From Solobacterium sp. (lineage in GTDB: Bacteria > Bacillota_I > Bacilli_A > Erysipelotrichales > Erysipelotrichaceae), in contig JAFRHT010000067.1 of the NCBI GenBank assembly GCA_017433125.1, positions 1-46,902 on the forward strand: 46,902 nt of DNA, read 5' to 3'. Below, piece by piece: positions 17,111 through 26,573 of this stretch. The notes under the pieces were generated by a model. The model saw only the letters and a program-made list of their open reading frames with translations. It did not search any database and had not been told where the DNA came from. The number at the start of each line of letters is the position of its first letter. Positions within the stretch are counted from its first letter, which is position 1. The position numbers and the translations under genes are program-made.

Positions 17111-17992
17111 TCATGACTCCGGCTCTGTATCCGTCTTTTTATCCATGACGACGACAATGCCGCTGATGACAATGAACAGGCATCCCAGCAGGCTTTTGAA
17201 ACTCACTGCTTCATGATAGACAACAATACCGGCAAGCAGGCTGACCACCGGCTCCAGCATGTTCAGCACCGAGGCCGTGGAGGCCCCCAGTGTACGGATG
17301 CCGTAGGTCAGAAGGAACAGTGCCCCGATGGTGCAGAACAGGGCCAGAATGACCATGTACACCCAGGCCCTGAATGTCGGCGGCAGGGTGAGATCATGCG
17401 TCAGGGCATTGCGGATACCAAAGAAAATCCAGTTGACCAGCCCGACATAGAAGACAATCACAAACTGGTTCAGGGAAGCGAAACTGCATTTCTTGTTTGC
17501 GATCACATAGGAGGCATAGGTGATGCCGGACATGACGGCCAGCAGAACCCCGAGCGGTGCCAGGCTCGAGAAGTCCGCCATCAGGATCAGTCCCGCGACG
17601 GCGCAGACCATCGATATGCCTTTGAACAGGGTTGCCTTTTCCCTGAAGATTACAATCATGGCCAGGGTTACAAACAGCGGATTGGTAAAATGGAACATCG
17701 TGGCCAGCCCCACCGGGATCAGCGAATATGCCAGGGTCAGCAGGGAGGCTGTCAGGCCATAGCCGATCAGGGATGCCAGCACCAGTTCGACCAGCTGCCG
17801 CCTGGTCACACGCATGTCAATACGCAGCACTTTGAGGATCAGCAGGGAAAACAGCATGGTAAACATGAAACGGTTGAAAACCAGCGCGTTGGTGTTCATG
17901 CCTTCGTTGAGGATCGCTTTGGAAAATATGGGCAGGACACCGTACAGACAGCTCGCCCCGATAACTGCCAGTACACCCTTTCTTGTGTTCAT
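17111..17992 (-). CDS. DMT superfamily (EamA) transporter
   Basis: This 293-residue protein has about ten transmembrane helices in two homologous halves. The first starts with KGVLAVIGASCLYGVLPIFSK and the second with LAPLGVLLAVMSGITYASYVI. These, together with ASTASVLNMLEPVVSLLAGIVVYHE near the C-terminus, are the EamA repeats of drug/metabolite transporters. Such proteins export or import amino acids, nucleobases or metabolites; the substrate is unknown. A GGGGAGGAAGAGA ribosome binding site and an extended -10 box (TGA-TAGAAT, 18022-18030) precede it, so it has its own promoter. Confidence 0.9.
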   Translation of the reverse strand: MNTRKGVLAVIGASCLYGVLPIFSKAILNEGMNTNALVFNRFMFTMLFSLLILKVLRIDMRVTRRQLVELVLASLIGYGLTASLLTLAYSLIPVGLATMFHFTNPLFVTLAMIVIFREKATLFKGISMVCAVAGLILMADFSSLAPLGVLLAVMSGITYASYVIANKKCSFASLNQFVIVFYVGLVNWIFFGIRNALTHDLTLPPTFRAWVYMVILALFCTIGALFLLTYGIRTLGASTASVLNMLEPVVSLLAGIVVYHEAVSFKSLLGCLFIVISGIVVVMDKKTDTEPES

Positions 17993-18060
17993 TCTCTTCC
18001 TCCCCTGCTGTCAATGAATGAATTCTATCACTGCCGGGACATATTTTACATAGGAATATA

Positions 18061-18087
18061 TAAGATAAAACCCGGATCTCTCCGGGT
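18061..18087 (-). terminator. Rho-independent terminator of the bgl/IIA operon
   Basis: On the minus strand a perfect 7-bp stem ACCCGGA / TCCGGGT with a GAGA loop is followed by TTTATCTTA. Confidence 0.85.
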
Positions 18088-18093
18088 CCGGCA

Positions 18094-20087
<1,994 letters not shown>

Positions 20088-20351
20088 TTATTCAGCCGGT
20101 TCAACCGGTACCAGTTCCCACACTTTGTAGTGCTCCAGGTGCAGGCCGCTGATCCGCTGTTCAATCAGCTCAATGATGTAATTGACATTCTGCACATCCA
20201 CATCACGGCGGGAAACATAATATGTCTTTCCGTCGAAGACCAGTGTCTCATAGCCGTTGTCCGTGAAGATTTCGTTCAGAATACCTGCGGCTTCCTTGTC
20301 CGGGAAAAGGTTTTTCTCAGGATCAATAAATACAACCACTCTGTTATCCAT
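20088..20351 (-). CDS. Small hypothetical protein
   Basis: This 87-residue acidic protein of unknown function begins VVVFIDPEKNLFPDKEA and ends in VWELVPVEPAE. It has no membrane segment or signal and alternates predicted strands and helices. The start at 20349-20351 has an AGGGAG site eight bases upstream; a longer frame reaching 20405 would extend over a likely -10 box (TATATT, 20374-20379), so the shorter form is preferred. It has its own terminator, which indicates a real transcription unit. It may also be read through from the upstream serine hydrolase/PK_C pair. Confidence 0.6.
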   Translation of the reverse strand: MDNRVVVFIDPEKNLFPDKEAAGILNEIFTDNGYETLVFDGKTYYVSRRDVDVQNVNYIIELIEQRISGLHLEHYKVWELVPVEPAE

Positions 20352-20409
20352 ATCAAGATCTCCCTTCATCTTTAATATAGCGCAGTTCCGGCATAAATTC
20401 AGCAATTAC

Positions 20410-20982
20410 TCAGGAGATTCTCGGCTTGCAGAGAATATCAATCACCTTTGTCTCGAAGAGATTGTTGGAGTGGCCCGGAATCAGTGTAATCGCATAGTCT
20501 GCGCCATGGCCGCAGCCGCCGATGGCAATGATCTCTTCACCGTACGGAACTGCACCGTTGTCCATGGCCATCAGGGAGATTTCCACTCCGACCTTCATGC
20601 CCTGGCCCAGCATCTTCAGCGTATCTGCCATCAGGATTGCCGGGGTCCAGCCGCCGCCGAAGTGATTGACAATACCCCGTTCAGCCCCGGACAGCGCATG
20701 GGTTGCGGTAATGACCCGGACGCCTTTGCCCTGCAGTTCCTGCCGCTTTTCCGGGGTCATTTCACACTGCCCGGGCCCCAGGTCACCATAGCAGTGCGTG
20801 ACAATCGTGAAGTTCACATCGATGTTCTCAGCTGCGAATGCCTCCAGGAACATATCGATGGTATAGCCCGTTTTGGAAGCCATGACAATGTTGTGGATAT
20901 AGGGATGTTCCTTGACGTATTCCTTGACGATGGCAACGACTTCGGGGGTGTTGGTGTAGCCTTTTTCTGCAAAGATCTTCAT
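20410..20982 (-). CDS. Stand-alone pyruvate kinase alpha/beta (C-terminal-like) domain protein
   Basis: This 190-residue protein corresponds to the C-terminal allosteric domain of pyruvate kinase without the catalytic barrel. IHNIVMASKTGYTIDMFLEAF and the later GVRVITATHALSGAERGIVNHFGG match the PK_C fold. Such isolated domains are known in several bacteria and archaea but have no firmly assigned function. It may bind a phosphorylated effector. The start at 20980-20982 has an AGAGAGGAG site, while the open frame upstream lies within the serine hydrolase gene. The 22-nt gap to that gene implies co-transcription. Confidence 0.75.
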   Translation of the reverse strand: MKIFAEKGYTNTPEVVAIVKEYVKEHPYIHNIVMASKTGYTIDMFLEAFAAENIDVNFTIVTHCYGDLGPGQCEMTPEKRQELQGKGVRVITATHALSGAERGIVNHFGGGWTPAILMADTLKMLGQGMKVGVEISLMAMDNGAVPYGEEIIAIGGCGHGADYAITLIPGHSNNLFETKVIDILCKPRIS

Positions 20983-21004
20983 GAATTTCTCCTCTCTGTC
21001 CCTG

Positions 21005-22030
21005 TTATTCCAGGCATGCATCAATATGATCGTAGATGTCCTGCAGCTGTTCGATGATCCGCCGGTTCCGGCGGTCCGGATGAATGCGGTTGGACAGGAC
21101 ACCGATACCGGTATCCCGTTCTTTATCTATATAGAGGTAATTGCCGGTAAAGCCGGTATGAAAGAGCGTTCTGCCGGAGGCTCGTTTCGGCACCGGCCGG
21201 TCAACATCGCGCAGGATCCATCCGTAAGTACGGACACGCTGCGGGGTTGAAATATGCGGCTCATACAATTCGCGGAACGTTTCCGGCTGCAGCAGTACGG
21301 GATCCTCCCGCAGAAACGCGTGCAGGAACAGGGCAATGTCATCCACGGTGGAAAACAGTCCGGCATGACCGCATACCCCGCCCAGCCGGAATGCCTTGCC
21401 GTCATGAACCCGGCCGCGGATCGTGCCGTCATCCGCCGTTTTCTCATACGCGCAGCAGCGTTCCGTATCCGCCGGGCAATAGCCGGTATCCCGCATGTGC
21501 AACGGCTGCAGGATGCGCGCTTCCACATGCCGGCGCAGACTGTGATACGGCGATGCCTGTTCCACCACCCAGCCCAGCAGGATAAAATTGACATCCGAGT
21601 AGACCGGCTGTCCGATCAGTTCAGCCACCTGGGGATGATGCAGCACAGCTTCCCGCAGCTGCTGTTCATTCATATAACGATAATCGATCTTCCCGGCCTG
21701 GCACCCGGTTGCGTGCAGCAGGCACTCTTTAATTGTGGCGTTGACCGTACAGCCGGGCAGATACCGGCAAAGCGGGTCCTGCAGGCGCAGATAACCTTCG
21801 TCCCGCAGCTGCAGGATACTGCTGGTTGTGGCGATCACCTTGGTCAGGGAAGCCAGGTCAAACAGCGTATCCCGGCGGTTGGGCTCCTGCGTATCCAGAT
21901 CCTTCACGCCGCCGTGATAAATCCACGTATCGTCATGCCGGACTACGCATAAGGAAAGCGCCGGCACCAGGCCGTCTGCCAGCAGGCCGTCAAGATACGG
22001 CTTCAGTTGGTTCAGTTCTGTCAGGTTCAT
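21005..22030 (-). CDS. Serine hydrolase (beta-lactamase class C-like)
   Basis: This 341-residue protein belongs to the beta-lactamase/EstB superfamily. The nucleophile motif SxxK is seen as LASLTKV (about residue 61), followed by YSDVNFILLG at the position of the YxN motif and a HTGFTG motif near the end replacing KTG. No signal peptide is present, so a cytoplasmic esterase or peptidase role is more likely than antibiotic resistance. GGAGGACACAAC precedes the start. It is the first gene of a unit with the PK_C-domain gene and diverges from the alpha/beta hydrolase gene. Confidence 0.85.
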   Translation of the reverse strand: MNLTELNQLKPYLDGLLADGLVPALSLCVVRHDDTWIYHGGVKDLDTQEPNRRDTLFDLASLTKVIATTSSILQLRDEGYLRLQDPLCRYLPGCTVNATIKECLLHATGCQAGKIDYRYMNEQQLREAVLHHPQVAELIGQPVYSDVNFILLGWVVEQASPYHSLRRHVEARILQPLHMRDTGYCPADTERCCAYEKTADDGTIRGRVHDGKAFRLGGVCGHAGLFSTVDDIALFLHAFLREDPVLLQPETFRELYEPHISTPQRVRTYGWILRDVDRPVPKRASGRTLFHTGFTGNYLYIDKERDTGIGVLSNRIHPDRRNRRIIEQLQDIYDHIDACLE

Positions 22031-22132
22031 GTTGTGTCCTCCTGCACTGCCATACGGCAGCAGGTCACTGTTATTTTATCATGTCACCGGCTTCTGCCTT
22101 CTTTTCTTCGCATTGAAAACACCCGCAGCCGC

Positions 22133-22138
22133 TATAAT
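22133..22138 (+). promoter_or_regulatory. -10 box of the alpha/beta hydrolase gene
   Basis: A consensus TATAAT lies 26 nt upstream of the start codon, followed by the GGAGGAATCGAA ribosome binding site. A TTGAAA upstream is only 14 bp away, too close for a normal -35, so the -35 is uncertain. Confidence 0.5.
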
Positions 22139-22164
22139 GTAGGCAGAACAACGGAGGAATCGAA

Positions 22165-23004
22165 ATGAACAATAAGTGTTTCCGTCCCGAATATCTGTTC
22201 CGGGACACCCCGCACAAGGACGGGCAGGCCTTTGCCGATTATACAGCCCTGGACGTCAAGGTGAACGGGGATCATGTCTATGGTGAAATCATGTGGCCGG
22301 ACGGCAGCTACACCGAACCCCGCCCCTGCGTCATCTTCTTCCACGGCTTTCCGGGTACCGGCCGGAACGATGACCTGCTGTTCAGCCTGCGCCGGGCCGG
22401 CTGTGTCTGCGTCAACGTCCACCACCGCGGGGCCTGGGGCAGCCAGGGCAAATACCTCGTCTCCAACTGTGTCGAGGATGCTGTTACCGTTGCCAGGCAC
22501 GTCCACGGCAAGGCCTTCTGCGCAAAACATAATGTAGACCCGGACAAGATCTTCCTGGCCGGGCACTCCATGGGCGGCAACACCAGCGTCAACGCGGCCC
22601 GCAGACTGAAATGGCTGAAAGGCATCATCCTGCTGGCTCCGTACAATGCCATGCTGGCGGAACAGGATCCCAAAGCCACCATGGCGCTCATGAAGGAAGG
22701 CCTGATCATGAACACCGACGGGGCCGAAGCCCTGCAGAAAGACCTCGTCGAACATGCGCCGGACTACCGCTTCGACCACGCAGCCCTGGAACTGAAGAAC
22801 ATGAACATCTGCTGCATCTGCGGCTCCGATGATGCCCTGCTGAAATATGATACAGTGATCAAACCGCTGTTTGATACCCTGAAGAAAGAGGGGTCGACGG
22901 CTGTGCACCGGGTGAAGATCCTGCCGGCCACCCACGGGCTGTGCCAAAGCCGGGTAGCCATGATCCGCTTCGCCGCGAAATTCATCGCTGACCTGGTCAA
23001 CTGA
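22165..23004 (+). CDS. Alpha/beta hydrolase family protein
   Basis: This 279-residue alpha/beta hydrolase has the nucleophile elbow GHSMGG, an oxyanion strand VIFFHGFPGTGRND, the acid in GSDDALL and the catalytic histidine in ATHGLCQSR. The arrangement resembles acyl-esterases and peptidases of the 'dienelactone hydrolase/BD-FAE' type. No signal peptide is seen, so it acts in the cytoplasm on an unknown ester. A clear GGAGG site precedes the ATG and a terminator follows the stop. The gene stands alone on the plus strand. Confidence 0.87.
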   Translation: MNNKCFRPEYLFRDTPHKDGQAFADYTALDVKVNGDHVYGEIMWPDGSYTEPRPCVIFFHGFPGTGRNDDLLFSLRRAGCVCVNVHHRGAWGSQGKYLVSNCVEDAVTVARHVHGKAFCAKHNVDPDKIFLAGHSMGGNTSVNAARRLKWLKGIILLAPYNAMLAEQDPKATMALMKEGLIMNTDGAEALQKDLVEHAPDYRFDHAALELKNMNICCICGSDDALLKYDTVIKPLFDTLKKEGSTAVHRVKILPATHGLCQSRVAMIRFAAKFIADLVN

Positions 23005-23014
23005 CCGGTAAAAT

Positions 23015-23047
23015 GTGAAAAGGCCTTCCGGCCTTTTCATTTCATTT
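23015..23047 (+). terminator. Rho-independent terminator of the alpha/beta hydrolase gene
   Basis: GAAAAGGCC, a TTCC loop and GGCCTTTTC form a 9-bp stem followed by ATTTCATTT, 12 nt past the stop codon. Confidence 0.85.
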
Positions 23048-23169
23048 ATAGGGGATAGAATCTGAATCATCTGCTAAAGGGGGAGCAGTGTTCAGGGCAG
23101 ATCTTATCTGCATCTGCATGATTATAGTACCAATGCCATGCCGCAGAAATACGGCAGGATTATGGAAAA

Positions 23170-23191
23170 ATATGTGATAAATATCATATAT
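23170..23191. repeat. 22-bp palindrome, candidate operator
   Basis: ATATGTGATA and TATCATATAT flank an AA centre; nine of ten positions in the arms pair. It ends 21 bp before the -35 box of the recombinase-like gene, a position suited to an activator or upstream repressor. Confidence 0.5.
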
Positions 23192-23212
23192 TGGAATATC
23201 AATTTTTATTTA

Positions 23213-23242
23213 TTGACAAGTCATTTTATGATAAGTTATAAC
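23213..23242 (+). promoter_or_regulatory. Strong sigma-A-type promoter of the recombinase-like gene
   Basis: A perfect TTGACA (23213-23218) is followed after 17-18 bp by TTATAA/TATAAC (23236-23242). The predicted start leaves a leader of about 33 nt with TGGAGG before the ATG. This is the only perfect -35 box noticed in the window. Confidence 0.75.
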
Positions 23243-23282
23243 TGTTAAACAGAATCAAACAGCAACAAAGAATGGAGGCCCT

Positions 23283-24272
23283 ATGAAAAATCATCTGCCG
23301 TCCGGTCTGGATGACTACCAGTGGAATACGCTTCTGGCCGACATGAAAAAGCGGCCGTCAACCGTAAATGATTATCGTAAAGTGCTGAATCTGCTCCATG
23401 CGTATGAGGGCGGAAAATATCATATAGCCACCATGACAGCGGCAGATGCGAAGGAATATTTTGACTATCTGGACCAGCGGGTCAGTGATGGTTCCATGAG
23501 TGTGCGTACGTCACACCGGTATAAGGCAACCCTCCGCAGTATTGCCGCGCGGATGGAAGCCCACCCGGAACTGTTCCCGGACTATGTCAACCCGTTCCGG
23601 CGGCTGATCAAGGGCGAACTGCGGAACAAGACCCAGTATGTACCGGAGATGTTTGCCCGTCCCGAAACCATCGAAATGCTTCAGGCTGTCCTGCCGGAAC
23701 TGCCGGCCAATGACGCCCTGATCCTTGATATGATGATCCACATCGGCTTCTCGCCGATCCAGATCCAGAACTTGCAGGTCAATCACTTCCAGACCCTGCC
23801 TGACGGCCGGCTCTCTCTGCAGGGCAGGGACTCTGACGGATCCGTGAAAATCTTTGAATTCACCGAAGATTTCAGCCGCCGCCTGCGGGAAAAGATTCCC
23901 ACCCTCGGCCGCAACCGTGACCGCCGGTCCTTCTTCATGACCGCCCGGCATCTGGAATATTCGCACCGGGCCCTCTACCACATGTTCCGGGAAACCTGCA
24001 AGGCTGCCGGCATTGACACATCAATGCTGACCCCGCGGCAGGTGAGCCTGTACGGACGGGTGCACTCCTGGCTACTGCTGGAAACAGCCGGCCGTCTGCA
24101 GAGTGAAGAACTCAGTACTGAAGAGCGGTGGGACCTTGAAGAAAAAATGGCCAGGCTGCTGCCGGAACAGGTCGGCCGCTGGGCAGATCCGTGTCCGGCG
24201 GAACTGACCGGGCAGATCAATGCCATCAAAGCCCAGCTGGGGGATGACTACCTCTGGAAGATAATCGGGTAA
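23283..24272 (+). CDS. Degenerate tyrosine-recombinase (phage integrase)-like protein
   Basis: The 329-residue protein has the layout of a tyrosine recombinase. An N-terminal SAM-like helical domain (about residues 15-100) begins with PSTVNDYRKVLNLL, and a C-terminal domain begins with a DALILDMMIHIGFSPIQIQNLQ segment that aligns to core box I. The catalytic residues are missing: the box I arginine is replaced by Ser157, the 'HxLRH' box is replaced by TPRQVSLYGRVHSW (251-263), and no nucleophilic tyrosine box follows. It is full length with no frameshift, which argues for a retained non-recombinase role, perhaps DNA binding. TGGAGG precedes the start. It stands alone between terminators. Confidence 0.7.
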   Translation: MKNHLPSGLDDYQWNTLLADMKKRPSTVNDYRKVLNLLHAYEGGKYHIATMTAADAKEYFDYLDQRVSDGSMSVRTSHRYKATLRSIAARMEAHPELFPDYVNPFRRLIKGELRNKTQYVPEMFARPETIEMLQAVLPELPANDALILDMMIHIGFSPIQIQNLQVNHFQTLPDGRLSLQGRDSDGSVKIFEFTEDFSRRLREKIPTLGRNRDRRSFFMTARHLEYSHRALYHMFRETCKAAGIDTSMLTPRQVSLYGRVHSWLLLETAGRLQSEELSTEERWDLEEKMARLLPEQVGRWADPCPAELTGQINAIKAQLGDDYLWKIIG

Positions 24273-24290
24273 CAGCCCGGTTTTTCTTTT
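24265..24290 (+). terminator. Terminator overlapping the stop codon of the recombinase-like gene
   Basis: ATCGGG, a TAACAG loop that contains the TAA stop codon, and CCCGGT form a six-pair stem, followed by TTTTCTTTT. Confidence 0.7.
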
Positions 24291-24293
24291 CCG

Positions 24294-24317
24294 CAAAAAA
24301 AGAGGATTCCTCCTCTT
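24294..24317 (-). terminator. Rho-independent terminator of the CpXC operon
   Basis: On the minus strand AGAGGA, a GGAA loop and TCCTCT are followed by seven T residues. It begins directly at the stop codon of the CpXC gene. Confidence 0.85.
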
Positions 24318-24958
24318 CAGGCAGTTCCTTCACTCGGCAGGAACAGGCTGGTAATCCAGGCGCTGTTGATGACCGGGATCGTTTCGTTGTCCACTTCATA
24401 CCGTTCCGGATTCTGTGCCATTTCCTCCTCCAGCATCTGCAGCGGGATCAGGAACGCCATGCCGCGGTCATCCGTACGCACGTTGATTTTCATGACATCG
24501 TTTTCCGTCTTCTGGTATTCCACGGAGGTGACATCCTCCGCTTTTCCTTTTTTGTTGTCAATGAATTCGATGAAACAGTCATATTTAGCCAGTTCCACCA
24601 TGACATCACTGACCCCGTCTTCCAGGATCTGGATCTTCTCCGCCATCTCCGCCAGCGTCTCACAGCGCCGCAGGACATAGCCCTGTCCGGTCAGTGGCTT
24701 TGTTAGGCCTTTCAGCATTTCACCCGCATCCTGGGTGCTCAGCCACAGCAGGAAACGGTGCTCATTGTCGATATAGACCAGCGGGTACTGGATCATGAAG
24801 TCCTTCTTGCAGTGCGGGCAGGACACCCGGAACAGATCGCCGCTGACCACCCGGTCCCGCAGTTCCCGGTCGGCCGCGTTGACAGCTTCGCAGATATCCG
24901 CTTCAAATTCCCGGCCGCAGTACGGGCAGGTGTATTTCACCGTTTTTGTTTCGTTCAT
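24317..24958 (-). CDS. CpXC domain-containing zinc-binding protein
   Basis: This 213-residue protein begins with the CpXC domain: CPYCG near residue 10 and SCPHCKK near residue 50 make the two zinc-binding CPxC knuckles, followed by a FMIQYPLVYIDNEHRFLLWL strand that is typical of the family. The C-terminal half (DVTSVEYQKTENDVMKINV, then a segment ending NSAWI) is less conserved. The function of CpXC proteins is unknown. It starts 8 nt after the stop of the 234-residue hypothetical gene, so the two are co-transcribed and may act together. Confidence 0.85.
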   Translation of the reverse strand: MNETKTVKYTCPYCGREFEADICEAVNAADRELRDRVVSGDLFRVSCPHCKKDFMIQYPLVYIDNEHRFLLWLSTQDAGEMLKGLTKPLTGQGYVLRRCETLAEMAEKIQILEDGVSDVMVELAKYDCFIEFIDNKKGKAEDVTSVEYQKTENDVMKINVRTDDRGMAFLIPLQMLEEEMAQNPERYEVDNETIPVINSAWITSLFLPSEGTA

Positions 24959-24966
24959 GTTGTCTC

Positions 24967-25671
24967 CTAGTTCTTCAAGGTCGGGGTGCTGAAGCCGAAG
25001 CCAGCCTCATCCCCCGTTCTGATCAGTTCTTTCAGCGCTTCCTCGTCTTCCTGCGACAGCATACTGCCGGCAAAGACCGTCAGCAGCCTGGTTTCCTTCC
25101 CGGTGTGGTACGGCAGCGCCCGGAACAGTTCGCCCTTGTGCAGTCCCTGCACCATGTCCGGCTCCTCCGCCAGGCGTCCCTCCGCGAATGGGCCGTTGAA
25201 AGACACCAGATTCATCGGATATTCCTGAATGCCTGCGGTTGTCAGAACCCCGGTCATGACCGTGTCCGGATAGACCGGATCCCGCACCGCATCCAGCCGC
25301 GGATCCATGCGGGTAAACCAGAGCTCCGCGTCGGTCCAGGCTTCCTGCTGTTTCTGCCAGGGAGCGTTCTTACGGGCCATGGTCAGATCCGGTTCGATAA
25401 ACTGCACTTCGCATTCCTGCACCTGCCAGTATTCATAGAGCCCCAGCATGGCTTTGCGCCGCAGGCCCCGCCGGCAGTGCTCCGCCGCATCACCGACTGC
25501 CAGGACATTGAAGGTCAGCCGCCGGTTTTCCGCCACGTAGCACGAACACAGCACAAAACAGTCCTCATCCCGGATGGGCAGGACATCCTTCAGCTGCTCC
25601 GTCAGCGAGTCCGCTTCCAGAATCATATAGCTGTGATAATAATCACGGAATCCGTACTCTTCCAGCCGCAT
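24967..25671 (-). CDS. Hypothetical protein co-transcribed with the CpXC gene
   Basis: This is a 234-residue soluble protein of no recognised family. Notable segments are a cysteine cluster DCFVLCSCYV near residue 40, a basic stretch RRGLRRKAMLGLYEYWQVQE, an NLVSFNGPFAEGR core, and an acidic C-terminal region. No signal peptide or membrane helix is seen. AAGGAGAATCG precedes the ATG, and an extended -10 TGC-TATATT (25690-25698) gives a leader of only about a dozen bases. As first gene of a two-gene unit with the CpXC protein, it may be its partner, but that is inference. Confidence 0.7.
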   Translation of the reverse strand: MRLEEYGFRDYYHSYMILEADSLTEQLKDVLPIRDEDCFVLCSCYVAENRRLTFNVLAVGDAAEHCRRGLRRKAMLGLYEYWQVQECEVQFIEPDLTMARKNAPWQKQQEAWTDAELWFTRMDPRLDAVRDPVYPDTVMTGVLTTAGIQEYPMNLVSFNGPFAEGRLAEEPDMVQGLHKGELFRALPYHTGKETRLLTVFAGSMLSQEDEEALKELIRTGDEAGFGFSTPTLKN

Positions 25672-25732
25672 CGATTCTCCTTCAGAAAAAATATAGCAGG
25701 AAAGACCCCTGCTGGCAAAGTTTCCGCCCGAT

Positions 25733-25762
25733 CAGAAAACCCGCTTGCGCGGGTTTTTCTTT
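25733..25762 (-). terminator. Rho-independent terminator of the Bax-inhibitor gene
   Basis: AAAACCCGC and GCGGGTTTT form a 9-bp stem around TTGC. It could work in both directions, but only the minus-strand gene ends here. Confidence 0.8.
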
Positions 25763-25768
25763 TTCCGA

Positions 25769-26500
25769 TTATCGGCGGCTGTTGCGGCTGGCCAGAATGC
25801 GCAGGACCCGCAGGAAGATATTGATGAAATCCAGATACAGCTGGAAGGCACCGTATACCGCGATGTTTTCTTCCATATCACCGGTGCCGCCGTACTGATA
25901 GTAGAACGACTTCAGCCGCTGCATATCCCAGGCGGTCAGCGCCAGGAACAGGATGATGCCGATATAGTTGATCAGCAGGCTGTCCCGGAAGACCGGAATG
26001 AAGAATGACAGCAGCGAAGTGACCAGCAGCCCCACCAGGCCGCCGATCAGCAGGCCCTGGTAGGTGGAAAGATCCACTGTCGTCGTATGGCCGATGACCA
26101 GGCAGCACCCGAACAGCACCGCCGCGAACACAAAGGCGCCGAAGACCGTCGCTTCCCCAAAGGACAGCGGCAGGACACTGAAGGTGATGCCGGTAATAAC
26201 CGCGTAACCGTAGAACAGACCGGTTGCCGTTGCCGGCCGCAGCTTTGTCAGCCGCATTGACAGCATCAGGCACAGCACAATCTGCACAATGGCGCAGCCG
26301 AAGAACATAAAGGAAAACGCGTCATACCGGAACAGCAGGGTGTACATGAATCCGCCGGTCATCAGGCTGCGGTAGCACCCGTATGCGGTGCCGGCCGTCA
26401 ATGCCAGGCCCATGCCCATCCGGGAAAACACCCGCATGATATAGTCTTTTAATGTATCACCATAAGCGGTATAGGCATCTGAACGATTGAATTCACTCAT
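25769..26500 (-). CDS. Bax inhibitor-1/YccA family membrane protein
   Basis: This 243-residue protein has about seven transmembrane helices and the BI-1 features: an N-terminal soluble stretch, YGYAVITGITFSVLPLSF, and the conserved ALTAWDMQRLKSFYYQ, followed by YGAFQLYLDFINIFLRVLRIL at the C-terminus. Family members are pH-sensitive calcium leak channels or interact with membrane proteases such as FtsH (YccA). It is likely located in the cytoplasmic membrane. A promoter (26545-26572) overlaps the tcdA stop codon, and palindromes cover the -10 box, so its expression may be regulated separately. Confidence 0.92.
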   Translation of the reverse strand: MSEFNRSDAYTAYGDTLKDYIMRVFSRMGMGLALTAGTAYGCYRSLMTGGFMYTLLFRYDAFSFMFFGCAIVQIVLCLMLSMRLTKLRPATATGLFYGYAVITGITFSVLPLSFGEATVFGAFVFAAVLFGCCLVIGHTTTVDLSTYQGLLIGGLVGLLVTSLLSFFIPVFRDSLLINYIGIILFLALTAWDMQRLKSFYYQYGGTGDMEENIAVYGAFQLYLDFINIFLRVLRILASRNSRR

Positions 26501-26539
26501 TGAGATTACCTCCTTTTTACCCTCTGATTTCTCAGATCA

Positions 26540-26573
26540 ATATCATGATATAGTGTTTTGACCAAAAGTCAAA
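26540..26573. repeat. Two adjacent palindromes over the Bax-inhibitor promoter
   Basis: ATATCATGATAT (26540-26551) is a perfect 12-bp palindrome that covers the -10 box. TTTGAC-CAAAA-GTCAAA (26557-26573) is an inverted repeat that includes the -35 box and the tcdA stop codon. Either may be an operator; the second might instead act as a weak tcdA terminator. Confidence 0.45.
26545..26572 (-). promoter_or_regulatory. Promoter of the Bax-inhibitor gene
   Basis: On the minus strand TTGACT (26567-26572), a 16-bp spacer and TATCAT (26545-26550) are seen. The -35 box overlaps the tcdA stop codon (26569-26571). Confidence 0.55.

Larger units (their letters stand above)
23048..23282. other. AT-rich regulatory region upstream of the recombinase-like gene
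   Basis: There is no gene here. The region is clearly richer in A+T than its surroundings. It holds an inverted repeat GCAGAT-CTT-ATCTGC (23097-23111), a near-perfect 22-bp palindrome (23170-23191) and a strong promoter (23213-23242). The layout is that of a regulated promoter rather than a decayed gene. Confidence 0.55.

Noticed and set aside
22132-23070. Minus-strand open frame (312 codons) opposite the alpha/beta hydrolase
   Set aside because: The plus-strand frame has the full catalytic triad, a ribosome binding site and a terminator; the minus-strand frame starts inside the terminator region and has none.
23015-24272. Prophage or integrative element around the recombinase-like gene
   Set aside because: No tRNA, attachment-site repeats, excisionase, capsid or transfer genes flank it, and the protein lacks catalytic residues.
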